Made by a program: the position numbers and the translations under genes
Shown here: positions 43,625 through 51,427 of the stretch, in pieces
Position numbering within the stretch: the stretch's first letter is position 1
How the letters are laid out: every line of letters begins with the position of its first letter
Assembly: GCF_014207355.1 (NCBI RefSeq)
Contig: NZ_JACHEF010000003.1
Location: forward strand, 161,763 to 225,762
DNA length: 64,000 nucleotides
Direction of reading: 5' to 3'
Source of the DNA: Mesorhizobium sangaii
Lineage (GTDB): Bacteria; Pseudomonadota; Alphaproteobacteria; Rhizobiales; Rhizobiaceae
The notes under the pieces: model-generated
Databases searched by the model: none
What the model was told of the DNA's origin: nothing
Seen by the model: the letters and a program-made list of their open reading frames with translations, nothing else

Positions 43625-44253
43625 CCGGCGTGTAGCGCGGCCTGTGCCATTCCGGCCGTCAGGTCGCCATAGCCGGTTGCGCGGCGCTCATAGGCGAGGC
43701 CGAGCAGTTTTGCGGCTTTTTCCGCCACCTTGTCCAACTCCGCATCGTTGGTCTGGGCGAGGTAGATCAGCTTCTCGTAATTGCCGAAATAGTCCTTGAT
43801 CAGCTCCGGGTGCTTGTCGAGGCCGAGCGGCTTCATGAAGAAGGCGTCGAACTGACGGCACAGGAAATCGGTCATGTAGAAGGACATCATGTCGTCATCG
43901 GCGATTTTCGCATAGGCCTCCATGCCTTGATAGAAGGCGAAGCAATGCGGGCCGGCCATGCGCTCGACGCCGTGCTTTTCGCAGATCCGGTCGAGCAGGC
44001 CACCGGTGCCGCAATCGGCATAGCCGACGAAGATGTGTTCGTAGCCGTCCGCCTTGGCCTTTTCGATGGCCTTGTCCATGGCCGGCGCGATGCGGTCGGG
44101 ATAGAAATGGAATTCTGCCGGCAGGCAGGTCAGGTCGAGGTGATTGAGTCCGAGCTGTTCCTTGACGACCAACACCTCGCGCGCAATCATTCCGCAGGCG
44201 ATGACGAGCAGCCTGTCCGCTTGGTCTGGTTTCCTCTTTTTTGTCTTGGCCAT
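43621..44253 (-). CDS. DUF1638 protein associated with corrinoid methyltransferases
   Basis: A 210-residue protein. The conserved features are VIACGMIAREV at ~17-27 and VGYADCGTGGLLD at ~96-108, two cysteine/glycine motifs suited to binding a metal or cofactor. DUF1638 genes recur beside MttB-type methyltransferases and their corrinoid proteins, but no activity is known. A role in corrinoid loading, methyl-group handling or assembly is a guess. It begins with a basic stretch (MAKTKKRKP). Confidence 0.82.
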   Translation of the reverse strand: MAKTKKRKPDQADRLLVIACGMIAREVLVVKEQLGLNHLDLTCLPAEFHFYPDRIAPAMDKAIEKAKADGYEHIFVGYADCGTGGLLDRICEKHGVERMAGPHCFAFYQGMEAYAKIADDDMMSFYMTDFLCRQFDAFFMKPLGLDKHPELIKDYFGNYEKLIYLAQTNDAELDKVAEKAAKLLGLAYERRATGYGDLTAGMAQAALHAG

Positions 44254-44317
44254 GGAACCAGCTGAGCCGGCTTTCGTTGCTGTGGGGCGAGTCTACCGAG
44301 AGAGGGATAAACCGTCC

Positions 44318-44473
44318 ATGAAAACATCCACATATGCAGTCATCGCGCTGCTCGCCAGTGCGCTTTTGGTTTCGGCCTGCGCAAACACGATCCGTGGCGT
44401 CGGCAAGGATGCTGCCAACACCGTCAACGCTACCCAGAACGCCGGCAAGAGAGTTGCCACCGCCGCGAACTAG
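44318..44473 (+). CDS. entericidin-type small lipoprotein
   Basis: A 51-residue protein. A hydrophobic signal ends at the lipobox LLVSAC, and the mature part is ANTIRGVGKDAANTVNATQ..., as in entericidin A/B. It is likely lipidated and anchored in the membrane; in other bacteria these proteins form toxin-antidote-like pairs or have envelope roles. Only one member is present here. A terminator follows. Confidence 0.8.
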   Translation: MKTSTYAVIALLASALLVSACANTIRGVGKDAANTVNATQNAGKRVATAAN

Positions 44474-44500
44474 CGTCGCGGGAGCCAGCTCTGCCCAAGT

Positions 44501-44535
44501 AAAACGGCCGCCATGATTGGGCGGCCTTTTCTTTT
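44501..44535. terminator. bidirectional rho-independent terminator
   Basis: GGCCGCC (44506-44512) pairs with GGCGGCC (44520-44526) around a 7-nt loop. TTTTCTTTT follows on the plus strand and a GTTTTAC run on the minus strand. It separates the entericidin gene from the convergent corrinoid-protein gene. Confidence 0.75.
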
Positions 44536-45233
44536 CAGGCCGAAGCGCGCACGTTGTGCTTGCGCTTCATGAAGTCCTTGGCGGTCTCGACCGCCACCGC
44601 GGCGTCGCGGCAATAGGCGTCGGCGCCGACGGCCTTGCCGAATTCCTCGTTCAGCGGCGCACCGCCGACCAGCACGACATAGTCGTCGCGGATGCCCTTT
44701 TCCTTCATCGTGTCGATGACGACCTTCATGTAGGGCATGGTCGTGGTCAGCAGTGCCGACATGCCGATGATGTCGGGCTGGTGCTGCTCGATCGCATCGA
44801 GATACTTCTCGACCGCATTGTTGATGCCGAGGTCGATGACGTCGAAGCCGGCACCTTCCATCATCATGCCGACGAGGTTCTTGCCGATGTCGTGGATGTC
44901 ACCCTTGACGGTGCCGATGACCATCTTGCCCTGCTTCGGCGCGCCGGTGGCGGCAAGCAGCGGACGCAGGATGAACATGCCGGCCTTCATCGCATTGGCC
45001 GACAACAGCACCTCGGGAACGAACAGGATGCCGTCGCGAAAATCCTCGCCGACGATGCGCATGCCTTCGACCAGCGCTTCGGTCAGCACCTTGTAAGGTA
45101 CCCAGCCGCGCTCGAGCAGGATCTGCGTGCCTTCCTCGATCTCTTCCTTCAGCCCGTCGTAGAGATCGTCGTGCATCTGTTGCACCAACTCGTCGTCGGA
45201 AAGTTCGGAAAGGATGATCTCGTCGTCGGACAT
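44535..45233 (-). CDS. corrinoid (methyl-carrier) protein, MttC/MtgC-like
   Basis: A 232-residue protein. The B12-binding-2 helical cap is at ~10-95, and the cobalamin domain carries GDIHDIGKN with H114 as lower axial ligand, then SALLTTTMPYMK and VLVGGAPLN. It would carry the methyl group between the MttB-like enzyme and the methyl-THF methyltransferase. The N-terminus is strongly acidic (MSDDEIILSELSDDE). Start 45233 has GGAG upstream. It is divergent from the MttB-family gene, and the two share a 275-nt promoter region. Confidence 0.94.
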   Translation of the reverse strand: MSDDEIILSELSDDELVQQMHDDLYDGLKEEIEEGTQILLERGWVPYKVLTEALVEGMRIVGEDFRDGILFVPEVLLSANAMKAGMFILRPLLAATGAPKQGKMVIGTVKGDIHDIGKNLVGMMMEGAGFDVIDLGINNAVEKYLDAIEQHQPDIIGMSALLTTTMPYMKVVIDTMKEKGIRDDYVVLVGGAPLNEEFGKAVGADAYCRDAAVAVETAKDFMKRKHNVRASA

Positions 45234-45328
45234 TTGTATCGAGCTCCTGCCGGCATCGCGACTGCGTCGCAAGGCACACAATATTCGCGTTCATACCTAA
45301 CCCGCTGAGGGCATGTATCCATAGCTGA

Positions 45329-45393
45329 TTTGCGACTTCCCGCAAAAGGAAAGCGACCGTAACTCTCTTGGAATTCTTGTCGATTTTGCGACA
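45329..45393 (+). promoter_or_regulatory. GCGAC elements in the mttB/corrinoid-protein intergenic region
   Basis: TTTGCGAC (45329-45336) and AGCGACC (45352-45358) form a 30-bp bipartite element with cores 21 nt apart and an A-tract between, matching 23946-23975. A second palindrome, TGTCG-N6-CGACA (45378-45393), lies nearer the mttB side. The bipartite element is 95 nt from the corrinoid-protein start and has the same orientation toward it as the copy at 23946 has toward its gene. It is probably an activator site of the AraC type. Confidence 0.55.
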
Positions 45394-45508
45394 GGCGTTG
45401 GCGCTGGCGGGCCGTTTCGAATAGGGTGCATGGCTACGATCCGGCAAGAAGCGGCGATACGTGGCCGCAATGGATTCCGGACAAGAACAAATTCAGGGAA
45501 GAGCGATC

Positions 45509-47083
45509 ATGAGCGAACACGCGGCAGTTGATCAGGAAGCGTCAAACGCGCGACGCGGGCGCGGCGCCAGCGGCGGAGCGGCTGCCCGGCGTGCGGCACG
45601 TTCGGGCGGCGGCCCCGGCACCCAGCTCACTTATATCAAGCGCAAGATCAACGTCTATGAGGTGCTGGACGAGGAAGGCCTGGCGCTGATCGAGAAGAAC
45701 ACCGACACGGTGCTCGAGGAGATCGGCATCATCTTCCGCGACGACGCGGAAGCGCTGCAGCTGTGGAAAGAAGCCGGCGCCGACGTCAAGGGCGAGCGTG
45801 TGCATTTTCCCAAAGGGCTCTGCCGTTCGCTGCTGAAGACCGCGCCTTCCGTCTACACCCAGCATGCCCGCAATTCCGAGCGCTCGGTGCAGATCGGCGG
45901 CAACGCCACCGTCTTTGCGCCGGTCTATGGCCCGCCCTTCGTGCGCGATCTCGACGGCGTCAGGCGCTATGCGACGATCGAGGATTTCCAGAATTTCGTG
46001 AAGCTCGCCTATATGGCGCCGTCGATCCACCATTCGGGCGGCACCGTGTGCGAGCCGGTCGATGTGCCGGTCAACAAGCGCCATCTCGACATGATCTACA
46101 GCCACATCAAATATTCGGACAAGCCGTTCATGGGCTCGGTGACCGCGCCGGAGCGCGCCGAAGACACCGTCGCCATGGCCAAAATCGTATTCGGTGACGA
46201 CTTCGTCGAAAACAACACGGTGCTGACCAGCCTGATCAACGCCAACTCGCCGATGGTGTTCGACGAGACCATGCTCGGGGCGTTGAAAGTCTATTCGCGC
46301 CATAACCAGGCCTGCATCGTCACGCCGTTCATCCTCGCCGGCGCGATGAGCCCGGTGACGGTCGCCGGCACGCTGACGCAGGTTCTGGCCGAGGTGCTGG
46401 CCGGCGCCTCGTTCACCCAGCTGATCCGGCCGGGCGCGCCGGTGCTGTTCGGCACCTTCGCCTCGTCGATCTCGATGCAATCGGGCGCGCCGACCTTCGG
46501 CACGCCGGAGCCGTCGCTGGTATCCTATGGCGCCGCACAGCTCGCACGCCGCCTCGGCCTGCCGTTCCGCACCGGCGGCTCGCTCTGCGCATCCAAGGTT
46601 CCGGATGCCCAGGCGGCCTATGAAAGCGCCAACACGCTGAACTCGACCATCCTGGCCGGCACCAACTTCGTGCTGCATTCGGCCGGCTGGCTCGAGGGCG
46701 GGCTCGCCTCCTGCTACGAAAAATTCATGATGGACATCGACCAGCTCGGCATGACGCAGAAGTTCTCCGAGGGCGTCGATCTGTCTGAAAACGGCCAGGC
46801 GATGGATGCCATCCGCCAGGTCGGACCGGGCAGCCATTATCTCGGCTGCGACCACACCCAGGCCAATTTCCAGACCGCCTTCTATCGCTCCAACATCGCC
46901 GACAACAATTCCTACGAACAGTGGCTGGCCGAGGGCGAGAAGACCGCGCCGCAGCGCGCCAACGAACTTGCCCGCCGCTGGCTGGAAACCTACGAGGCGC
47001 CGTACCTCGATCCGAGCACCGACGAAGCCTTGAAGGACTTCATCGCCAAGAAGAAGGGATCGATGCCCGACGCCTTCACTTGA
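45509..47083 (+). CDS. MttB-family methyltransferase without pyrrolysine
   Basis: A 524-residue trimethylamine methyltransferase-family protein (PF06253). The reading frame has no in-frame TAG, so it is a non-pyrrolysine member like glycine betaine methyltransferase MtgB of Desulfitobacterium. The core includes ERVHFPKGLCRSLLKTAPSVY, HHSGGTVCEPVD and GPGSHYLGCDHTQANF. It should demethylate a quaternary or tertiary amine and methylate the corrinoid protein. The first ~45 residues are an Arg/Gly/Ala-rich extension (NARRGRGASGGAAARRAARSG). Start 45509 has AGGGAAGAG upstream. The substrate is uncertain; betaine is the simplest guess. Confidence 0.93.
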   Translation: MSEHAAVDQEASNARRGRGASGGAAARRAARSGGGPGTQLTYIKRKINVYEVLDEEGLALIEKNTDTVLEEIGIIFRDDAEALQLWKEAGADVKGERVHFPKGLCRSLLKTAPSVYTQHARNSERSVQIGGNATVFAPVYGPPFVRDLDGVRRYATIEDFQNFVKLAYMAPSIHHSGGTVCEPVDVPVNKRHLDMIYSHIKYSDKPFMGSVTAPERAEDTVAMAKIVFGDDFVENNTVLTSLINANSPMVFDETMLGALKVYSRHNQACIVTPFILAGAMSPVTVAGTLTQVLAEVLAGASFTQLIRPGAPVLFGTFASSISMQSGAPTFGTPEPSLVSYGAAQLARRLGLPFRTGGSLCASKVPDAQAAYESANTLNSTILAGTNFVLHSAGWLEGGLASCYEKFMMDIDQLGMTQKFSEGVDLSENGQAMDAIRQVGPGSHYLGCDHTQANFQTAFYRSNIADNNSYEQWLAEGEKTAPQRANELARRWLETYEAPYLDPSTDEALKDFIAKKKGSMPDAFT

Positions 47084-47176
47084 AAGGAGCCCGAGTCAGG
47101 CGGGGCTAAAGTCGCCAACATCATTCACAAGGAAGTCTGGCGGAGCGCATTCTCCGATCCGGTCAAGAAGGAATGA
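47084..47176 (+). other. in-frame open extension after the mttB stop codon
   Basis: After the TGA at 47081-47083 the same frame stays open for 30 codons and reads KEPESGGAKVANIIHKEVW, then RSAFSDPVKKE, and ends in a TGA that overlaps the next gene's ATG (ATGA). There is no start codon in the stretch. It may be a remnant of a longer ancestral C-terminus, stop-codon readthrough, or chance. Confidence 0.35.
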
Positions 47177-47862
47177 TTGCGCCTGCCGGCGGCGTTGACG
47201 GTATCGCTGCGGCGCTTTTCGCCAACGGCCTTGTTCTTCGTGGCGGCTTCAATTTTACGCTGGGCGATGCGCCGCCGCCGGGCCAGTCAGGCGCTCCCGC
47301 CAAATCCATGCTGCTGGTGGGGCAGGTGGGCGCTGCGTCCTGGCCGCATTTCCTGCGCTGGCGGGAAAAGCAATCGCGGACCATCGCCAATCCGCTCGAC
47401 ACCTGGTCGCGTGAAGTGATCGGGGCGGTGGCGGAGACATTTTCGGCGAGGGCCGTCTCGCCGTCCGACAAGCCCTATCTGCCCTTCCAGCAATGGGCGA
47501 TGCGGGCGGAGGGGCTGAAGCCATCACCACTCGGCATCCTCATGCATCCGCACTATGGGCTGTGGCACGCCTATCGCGGTGCGCTGCTGTTCGAGCAAGA
47601 ACTGCCGCTTCAAGCCCTTGAGACGCCGCTCCACCTTTGCGATGCATGTGTGGAAAAACCTTGCCTGAAATCTTGTCCGGTCGACGCTTATTCCGCGCAA
47701 GGTTTCGCCTACCAGTCCTGCCTGGCGCATGTGCGGGGAGCGAATGGCGGACCGTGCCGAAGCGGCGGCTGCCTCGACCGCAACGCCTGTCCCTATGGCA
47801 CGGCCTATCGCTATCCACCGGAGGTCCAGGCCTTTCATATGGCGGCATTCGCCGGTCTGTAG
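47173..47862 (+). CDS. ferredoxin-type 4Fe-4S protein
   Basis: A 229-residue protein. The C-terminal third has two cysteine groups: C156-x2-C159-x4-C164-x3-C168 (LCDACVEKPCLKSCPVDAY) and C183, C195, C200, C206 (ending ACPYG), consistent with two Fe-S clusters of the QueG/ferredoxin kind. The N-terminal part is not recognised. Starting 90 nt after mttB on the same strand, it is a candidate electron donor to the RACo-like reactivator or to MetF/MetV. That role is inferred from position only. Confidence 0.78.
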   Translation: MIAPAGGVDGIAAALFANGLVLRGGFNFTLGDAPPPGQSGAPAKSMLLVGQVGAASWPHFLRWREKQSRTIANPLDTWSREVIGAVAETFSARAVSPSDKPYLPFQQWAMRAEGLKPSPLGILMHPHYGLWHAYRGALLFEQELPLQALETPLHLCDACVEKPCLKSCPVDAYSAQGFAYQSCLAHVRGANGGPCRSGGCLDRNACPYGTAYRYPPEVQAFHMAAFAGL

Positions 47863-47967
47863 TCGTCACGCGATCTTGCACGAAATGTTGACTGCCAGGT
47901 TCAGGGAATGCCTTGTTCTGGCGGCTCGTGCGGATATGTATCGCGCATCTGACGAACGGAGCAGGCG

Positions 47968-48705
47968 ATGACGAAACAAGACCTTCAGATCAAGACCAGG
48001 GATGGCGTTGCCAGGGCAGGACTTTTCCGCGCCGCAAACGCGTCCCCGGCCAGGGCCGGCGTCATCCTGTATATGGATGCGTTCGGGCCGCGCGCTGCGC
48101 TCGATGGCATGGCGGAACGGTTGGCGGGCGAAGGCTATGCGGTGTTGGTGCCGGACCTGTTCTACCGCAATGCGCCCTACGGGCCGTTCGACGCCAAGAC
48201 CGCCTTTACCGAGGAAAAGACCAAGACAGCGCTGATGGCGCTGGTCACCGGCACCACGCAGGAGATGACCATCAGCGACAGCGGCGCATTCCTCGACGCG
48301 CTGGCTCCCCAGGGTGTTACCGGACCGATCGGGACGGTGGGCTATTGCATGGGCGGCGCACGGGCATTGAACGCCGCTGCAACCTATCCCGAGCATATAA
48401 AGGCGGCGGCCAGTTTCCATGGCGGCAATCTGGCCAGCGATGCCGCCGACAGCCCGCATCGCAAGGCTGCCTCGATCAAGGCGCGGGTCTATGTCGGCAC
48501 GTCCGGTGTCGACAGAAGTTTCCCGCCGGAGCAGTCGGCACGGCTTGCCGAGGCGCTGCGGGTTGCGGAAGTCGACCATGTCATCGAGAACTATGTCGGC
48601 ATGGCGCATGGCTGGTGCGTGCCCGACCATAGCGTCTTCGATGCCGCGGGTGCCCAACGTCACTGGAAGCGATTGACGACGCTCTTTGCCGAGACGCTGA
48701 TCTAA
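47968..48705 (+). CDS. dienelactone hydrolase family protein
   Basis: A 245-residue alpha/beta hydrolase. The nucleophile elbow is GYCMGG at ~129-134 (Cys as nucleophile, typical of dienelactone hydrolases), and the catalytic His lies in GMAHGWCVPD near residue 215. Typical substrates are lactones and esters from aromatic degradation; none of those pathways is encoded nearby. It is probably unrelated to the demethylation genes. Confidence 0.85.
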   Translation: MTKQDLQIKTRDGVARAGLFRAANASPARAGVILYMDAFGPRAALDGMAERLAGEGYAVLVPDLFYRNAPYGPFDAKTAFTEEKTKTALMALVTGTTQEMTISDSGAFLDALAPQGVTGPIGTVGYCMGGARALNAAATYPEHIKAAASFHGGNLASDAADSPHRKAASIKARVYVGTSGVDRSFPPEQSARLAEALRVAEVDHVIENYVGMAHGWCVPDHSVFDAAGAQRHWKRLTTLFAETLI

Positions 48706-48806
48706 AACTGATCGGGACGTTGCCTGCGGTCGCACCGAACGGGTAGAGACTGCACGATTGGCGCCGCCCGCTACAACGGCGCCGTCAGCGGGAACGATTT
48801 AGCCTG

Positions 48807-49985
48807 ATGCAAACCTATGATGTCGTGATCATCGGCGCCGGTGCCGCCGGAATGATGTGCGCCGTGGAGACGGCCAAGCGCGGCCGTTCGGTGCTGATCC
48901 TCGATCACGCGGCGATGCCTGGCGAAAAGATCCGCATCTCCGGCGGCGGGCGGTGCAATTTTACCAATATCCATGCCAGCCCGAAGAATTTTCTCTCGGG
49001 CAATCCGCATTTCTGTATCTCGGCGCTCAGCCGCTACACGCAGAGCGATTTCATCGCGCTCGTCGAACGCCACCGCATCGCCTATCACGAAAAGACACTG
49101 GGGCAGTTGTTCTGCGACGGCTCCGCACGCCAGATCATCGACATGCTGGTCGCGGAAATGCGTGGCAGGGGCGTGGAACTGGTACTGTCAACTGAGGTCG
49201 CGGATGTCCGCAAAACCCCGGAAGGATTTGTGCTCACCCTCTCCACCGGCAAAGTCACTTGCCAGTCCCTGGTCGTGGCGTGCGGCGGCAAGTCGATCCC
49301 CAAGATGGGAGCGACCGGCTTCGGCTATGAGCTTGCCGAACAGTTTGGCCTTGCCATTGTCGAAACGCGGCCGGCGCTGGTGCCGCTGACCTTCGACGCA
49401 AAGACGCTCGAGCGGCTAGCGCCCCTGGCCGGCAATGCCGTCGAAGCAGAAGTCGCCTGTGGCAAGACACGGTTTTCCGAAGCGATGCTGTTCACGCATC
49501 GCGGCGTCAGCGGACCGTCCATCCTGCAGATATCGTCCTATTGGCGCGAGGGCGATGAGATCCGCATCGCCATGCTGCCGGGGGTCGACGTGCCGGACCT
49601 CATTCGCACCGCCAAGCGCGGCAACGGGCGGCAAGCCGCGCAGACGGTGCTGGCAAACCATCTGCCGAAACGGCTTGCACAGTCGATCGCCGAGCGCACC
49701 GCGATCGACGGCAACCTCGCCGATCTTTCGGACGCCCAGATCAAAACAATCGCCGCGGCGGTCAATGACTGGCGCATCAAGCCGGCCGGCTCGGAGGGCT
49801 ATCGTACCGCCGAAGTAACGTTGGGCGGGGTGAACACCAACGGACTCGACCAGAAGACGATGCAGGCGAAATCCGTGCCGGGCCTGTTCTTCATCGGCGA
49901 AGTCGTCGATGTCACCGGCTGGCTGGGCGGCTATAATTTCCAGTGGGCGTGGTCGTCGGGTTGGGTCGCGGGACAAGCTGCCTAA
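48807..49985 (+). CDS. HI0933-family FAD-dependent oxidoreductase
   Basis: A 392-residue flavoprotein. The Rossmann motif is VVIIGAGAAGMMCA (6-19), the family signature GEKIRISGGGRCNFTN is at ~39-54, and the C-terminal GYNFQWAWSSG completes the FAD site. The family includes proteins called BaiN, YhiN and RdsA, and their physiological reactions are poorly defined. The length is full. It stands alone. Confidence 0.88.
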   Translation: MQTYDVVIIGAGAAGMMCAVETAKRGRSVLILDHAAMPGEKIRISGGGRCNFTNIHASPKNFLSGNPHFCISALSRYTQSDFIALVERHRIAYHEKTLGQLFCDGSARQIIDMLVAEMRGRGVELVLSTEVADVRKTPEGFVLTLSTGKVTCQSLVVACGGKSIPKMGATGFGYELAEQFGLAIVETRPALVPLTFDAKTLERLAPLAGNAVEAEVACGKTRFSEAMLFTHRGVSGPSILQISSYWREGDEIRIAMLPGVDVPDLIRTAKRGNGRQAAQTVLANHLPKRLAQSIAERTAIDGNLADLSDAQIKTIAAAVNDWRIKPAGSEGYRTAEVTLGGVNTNGLDQKTMQAKSVPGLFFIGEVVDVTGWLGGYNFQWAWSSGWVAGQAA

Positions 49986-50056
49986 TGCGTGTCGCCCAAA
50001 AGTGGTCCCAGTTTTGGGAGGACTACATGCGTAAAAACAAGACCTAAAAGCACCAA
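49984..50056 (+). repeat. intergenic repeat, copy 2
   Basis: ATGCGTGTCGCCCAAAAG, a short spacer, TTTTGGGAGGACTACATGCG, then TAAAAACAAGACCTAAAAGC. CCCAAAA and TTTTGGG can form a stem. The order of blocks matches copy 1 at 4258-4338 read on the minus strand. It lies between the HI0933-family gene and the convergent DUF1801 gene. Confidence 0.7.
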
Positions 50057-50076
50057 TTCGAAAAATGGCGGGGATG

Positions 50077-50472
50077 TTACTTCTGTGCCTTCGCCAGCGC
50101 TTTCTCCTTCTTTTTGGCCTGGTTGTAATCGATGGCCGCCCGGACGAGGTCTTTCAACGTGCGCCCGTCGAGCTCATCGCCCTCAAAAAGATCGATCGCA
50201 CGCCACACCTTGCCGCCAAAACCCGCGTTGAAGAGCTTGTCGGGATCCGGCAGGCTGGCGCCGTGGGAAAAGGTAAGCTTCACCTTGTCCTTGTGGGCGT
50301 TGCCGACGGCGATCATTCCGTCGCGGGACCACACTGGGCTTCCCATCCACTTCCACTCCTCGATGATCTCGGCATCAACTTCAAGAATGGTCTTGCGGAC
50401 GCTGGCGAGCGTCTTGCCACGCCAGTCCGTGAGGCCCGCGATCAGCTGGTCGATCTGTTGCGATGGAGTCAT
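50077..50472 (-). CDS. DUF1801 protein
   Basis: A 131-residue DUF1801 (YdhG-like) protein with the core EEWKWMGSPVWSRDGMIAVGNAHKDKVKLTFSHGA and a basic C-terminus (QAKKKEKALAKAQK). It is last in a run of small minus-strand genes headed by an ArsR regulator. Function is unknown. Confidence 0.82.
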   Translation of the reverse strand: MTPSQQIDQLIAGLTDWRGKTLASVRKTILEVDAEIIEEWKWMGSPVWSRDGMIAVGNAHKDKVKLTFSHGASLPDPDKLFNAGFGGKVWRAIDLFEGDELDGRTLKDLVRAAIDYNQAKKKEKALAKAQK

Positions 50473-50513
50473 TGGGTGCCTTCCTGTGCCACGACGCGTT
50501 CTATTTCCGCGCT

Positions 50514-50906
50514 TTACCAGCGCGCCAGCTGGGTGATCTGAACGAGGTTGCCGCAGGTGTCGTTCAACTGGGCGATGGTCGAGCCGGTCACCTCGGTCGG
50601 CGGCATGGTGAACTCGCCGCCGCTCGCCTTGATGCGTTCGTAGTCGCCCTTGACGTCGTCGGTGAAGAACATGACCGCGGGCTGACCCTGCTTGAAGATG
50701 GCTTGCTGATAGGCCTTGGCGGCCGGGTTGTCGTTGAGCGCGAGTTGCAGCTCGGTTCCATCCGGCTCTTCGGCCGAGGTCACGGTCAGCCAGCGATAGG
50801 GCCCATTGCTGAAGTCGGCTTTCTTGGTGAGGCCCAGCACGTCGATATAGAAGCGCAGGGCGTTTTCCTGATTGTCCACATAGACGCTGGTCAGCTTGAT
50901 CTTCAT
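50514..50906 (-). CDS. VOC (glyoxalase-fold) protein
   Basis: A 130-residue vicinal oxygen chelate protein with one pair of beta-alpha-beta units: TSVYVDNQENALRFYIDVLGL at the N-terminus and AVMFFTDDVKGDYERI near residue 77. Such proteins serve as dioxygenases, glyoxalases or resistance proteins; the reaction is unknown. It belongs to the ArsR-headed cluster of stress-type genes. Confidence 0.85.
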   Translation of the reverse strand: MKIKLTSVYVDNQENALRFYIDVLGLTKKADFSNGPYRWLTVTSAEEPDGTELQLALNDNPAAKAYQQAIFKQGQPAVMFFTDDVKGDYERIKASGGEFTMPPTEVTGSTIAQLNDTCGNLVQITQLARW

Positions 50907-50987
50907 CGCTATTTCTCCTCTGTCCGCCCTGTCGGAAGGGCGTGGTTTGAATTGTGCTGGCAGGCTTCAATCAATCCGCTCGCGCGG

Positions 50988-51425
50988 CTACGGGATCCAG
51001 CCGGGCAGGGCGGCGGCCTGCTTTACCCAGTCCGCCATCTGCGCCTCGTCGAACGCGTCGCCTTCGCGGATGTCGATCCAGCGTGCGTTCTTGCTTTTCA
51101 CTGTGCCGCCGGGCGGGACCGGCCGCAACGACATGCCGCTGAAGAAGGTCACCTTCACGTAGTGGGTCAGGACATGGAACGTCACGAACCAGCCTTGTCC
51201 CTCGATGCCGTAAAACGGTGAGTTCCATCTTACGGCCTTGCGCACGTCAGGCACATTGCGCACGATGAGTGCGTCGAGGCGCTCGCCGAGGCCGCGTTTC
51301 CAGCCCGGCATTGCAGCGATATAGGCCTGCACCGGCGCGTTACGGTCCCCCTTCGCGATTTGCGGGTTGCCGCCCGAGAGCTGCACCGGCGCGGCCTTGG
51401 TCGACTGCTCCCGCGTCTTGGCCAT
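50988..51425 (-). CDS. DUF1801 protein (second)
   Basis: A 145-residue DUF1801 protein with DALIVRNVPDVRKAVRWNSPFYGIEGQGWFVTFHVLTHYVKVTFF and a C-terminal DIREGDAFDEAQMADWVKQA. It is distinct from the copy at 50077. ATG 51425 follows a short GGATAGGA. It is in the ArsR-headed gene run. Confidence 0.82.
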   Translation of the reverse strand: MAKTREQSTKAAPVQLSGGNPQIAKGDRNAPVQAYIAAMPGWKRGLGERLDALIVRNVPDVRKAVRWNSPFYGIEGQGWFVTFHVLTHYVKVTFFSGMSLRPVPPGGTVKSKNARWIDIREGDAFDEAQMADWVKQAAALPGWIP

Positions 51426-51427
51426 TC

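Noticed and set aside
45234..45508. possible cobalamin riboswitch before the corrinoid genes
   Set aside because: I looked for the conserved B12-box core (GCCACTG) and surrounding stems and did not find them; the region is better explained by protein-binding sites.
45542..46855. 437-codon minus-strand frame opposite the MttB-family gene
   Set aside because: It is a shadow of the coding strand; no domain, no ribosome-binding site, overlaps a strongly supported gene entirely.
45509..47083. pyrrolysine-containing MttB
   Set aside because: The frame is continuous with no in-frame TAG, and no pylT or pylS-like gene is in the window, so it is a non-pyrrolysine member.
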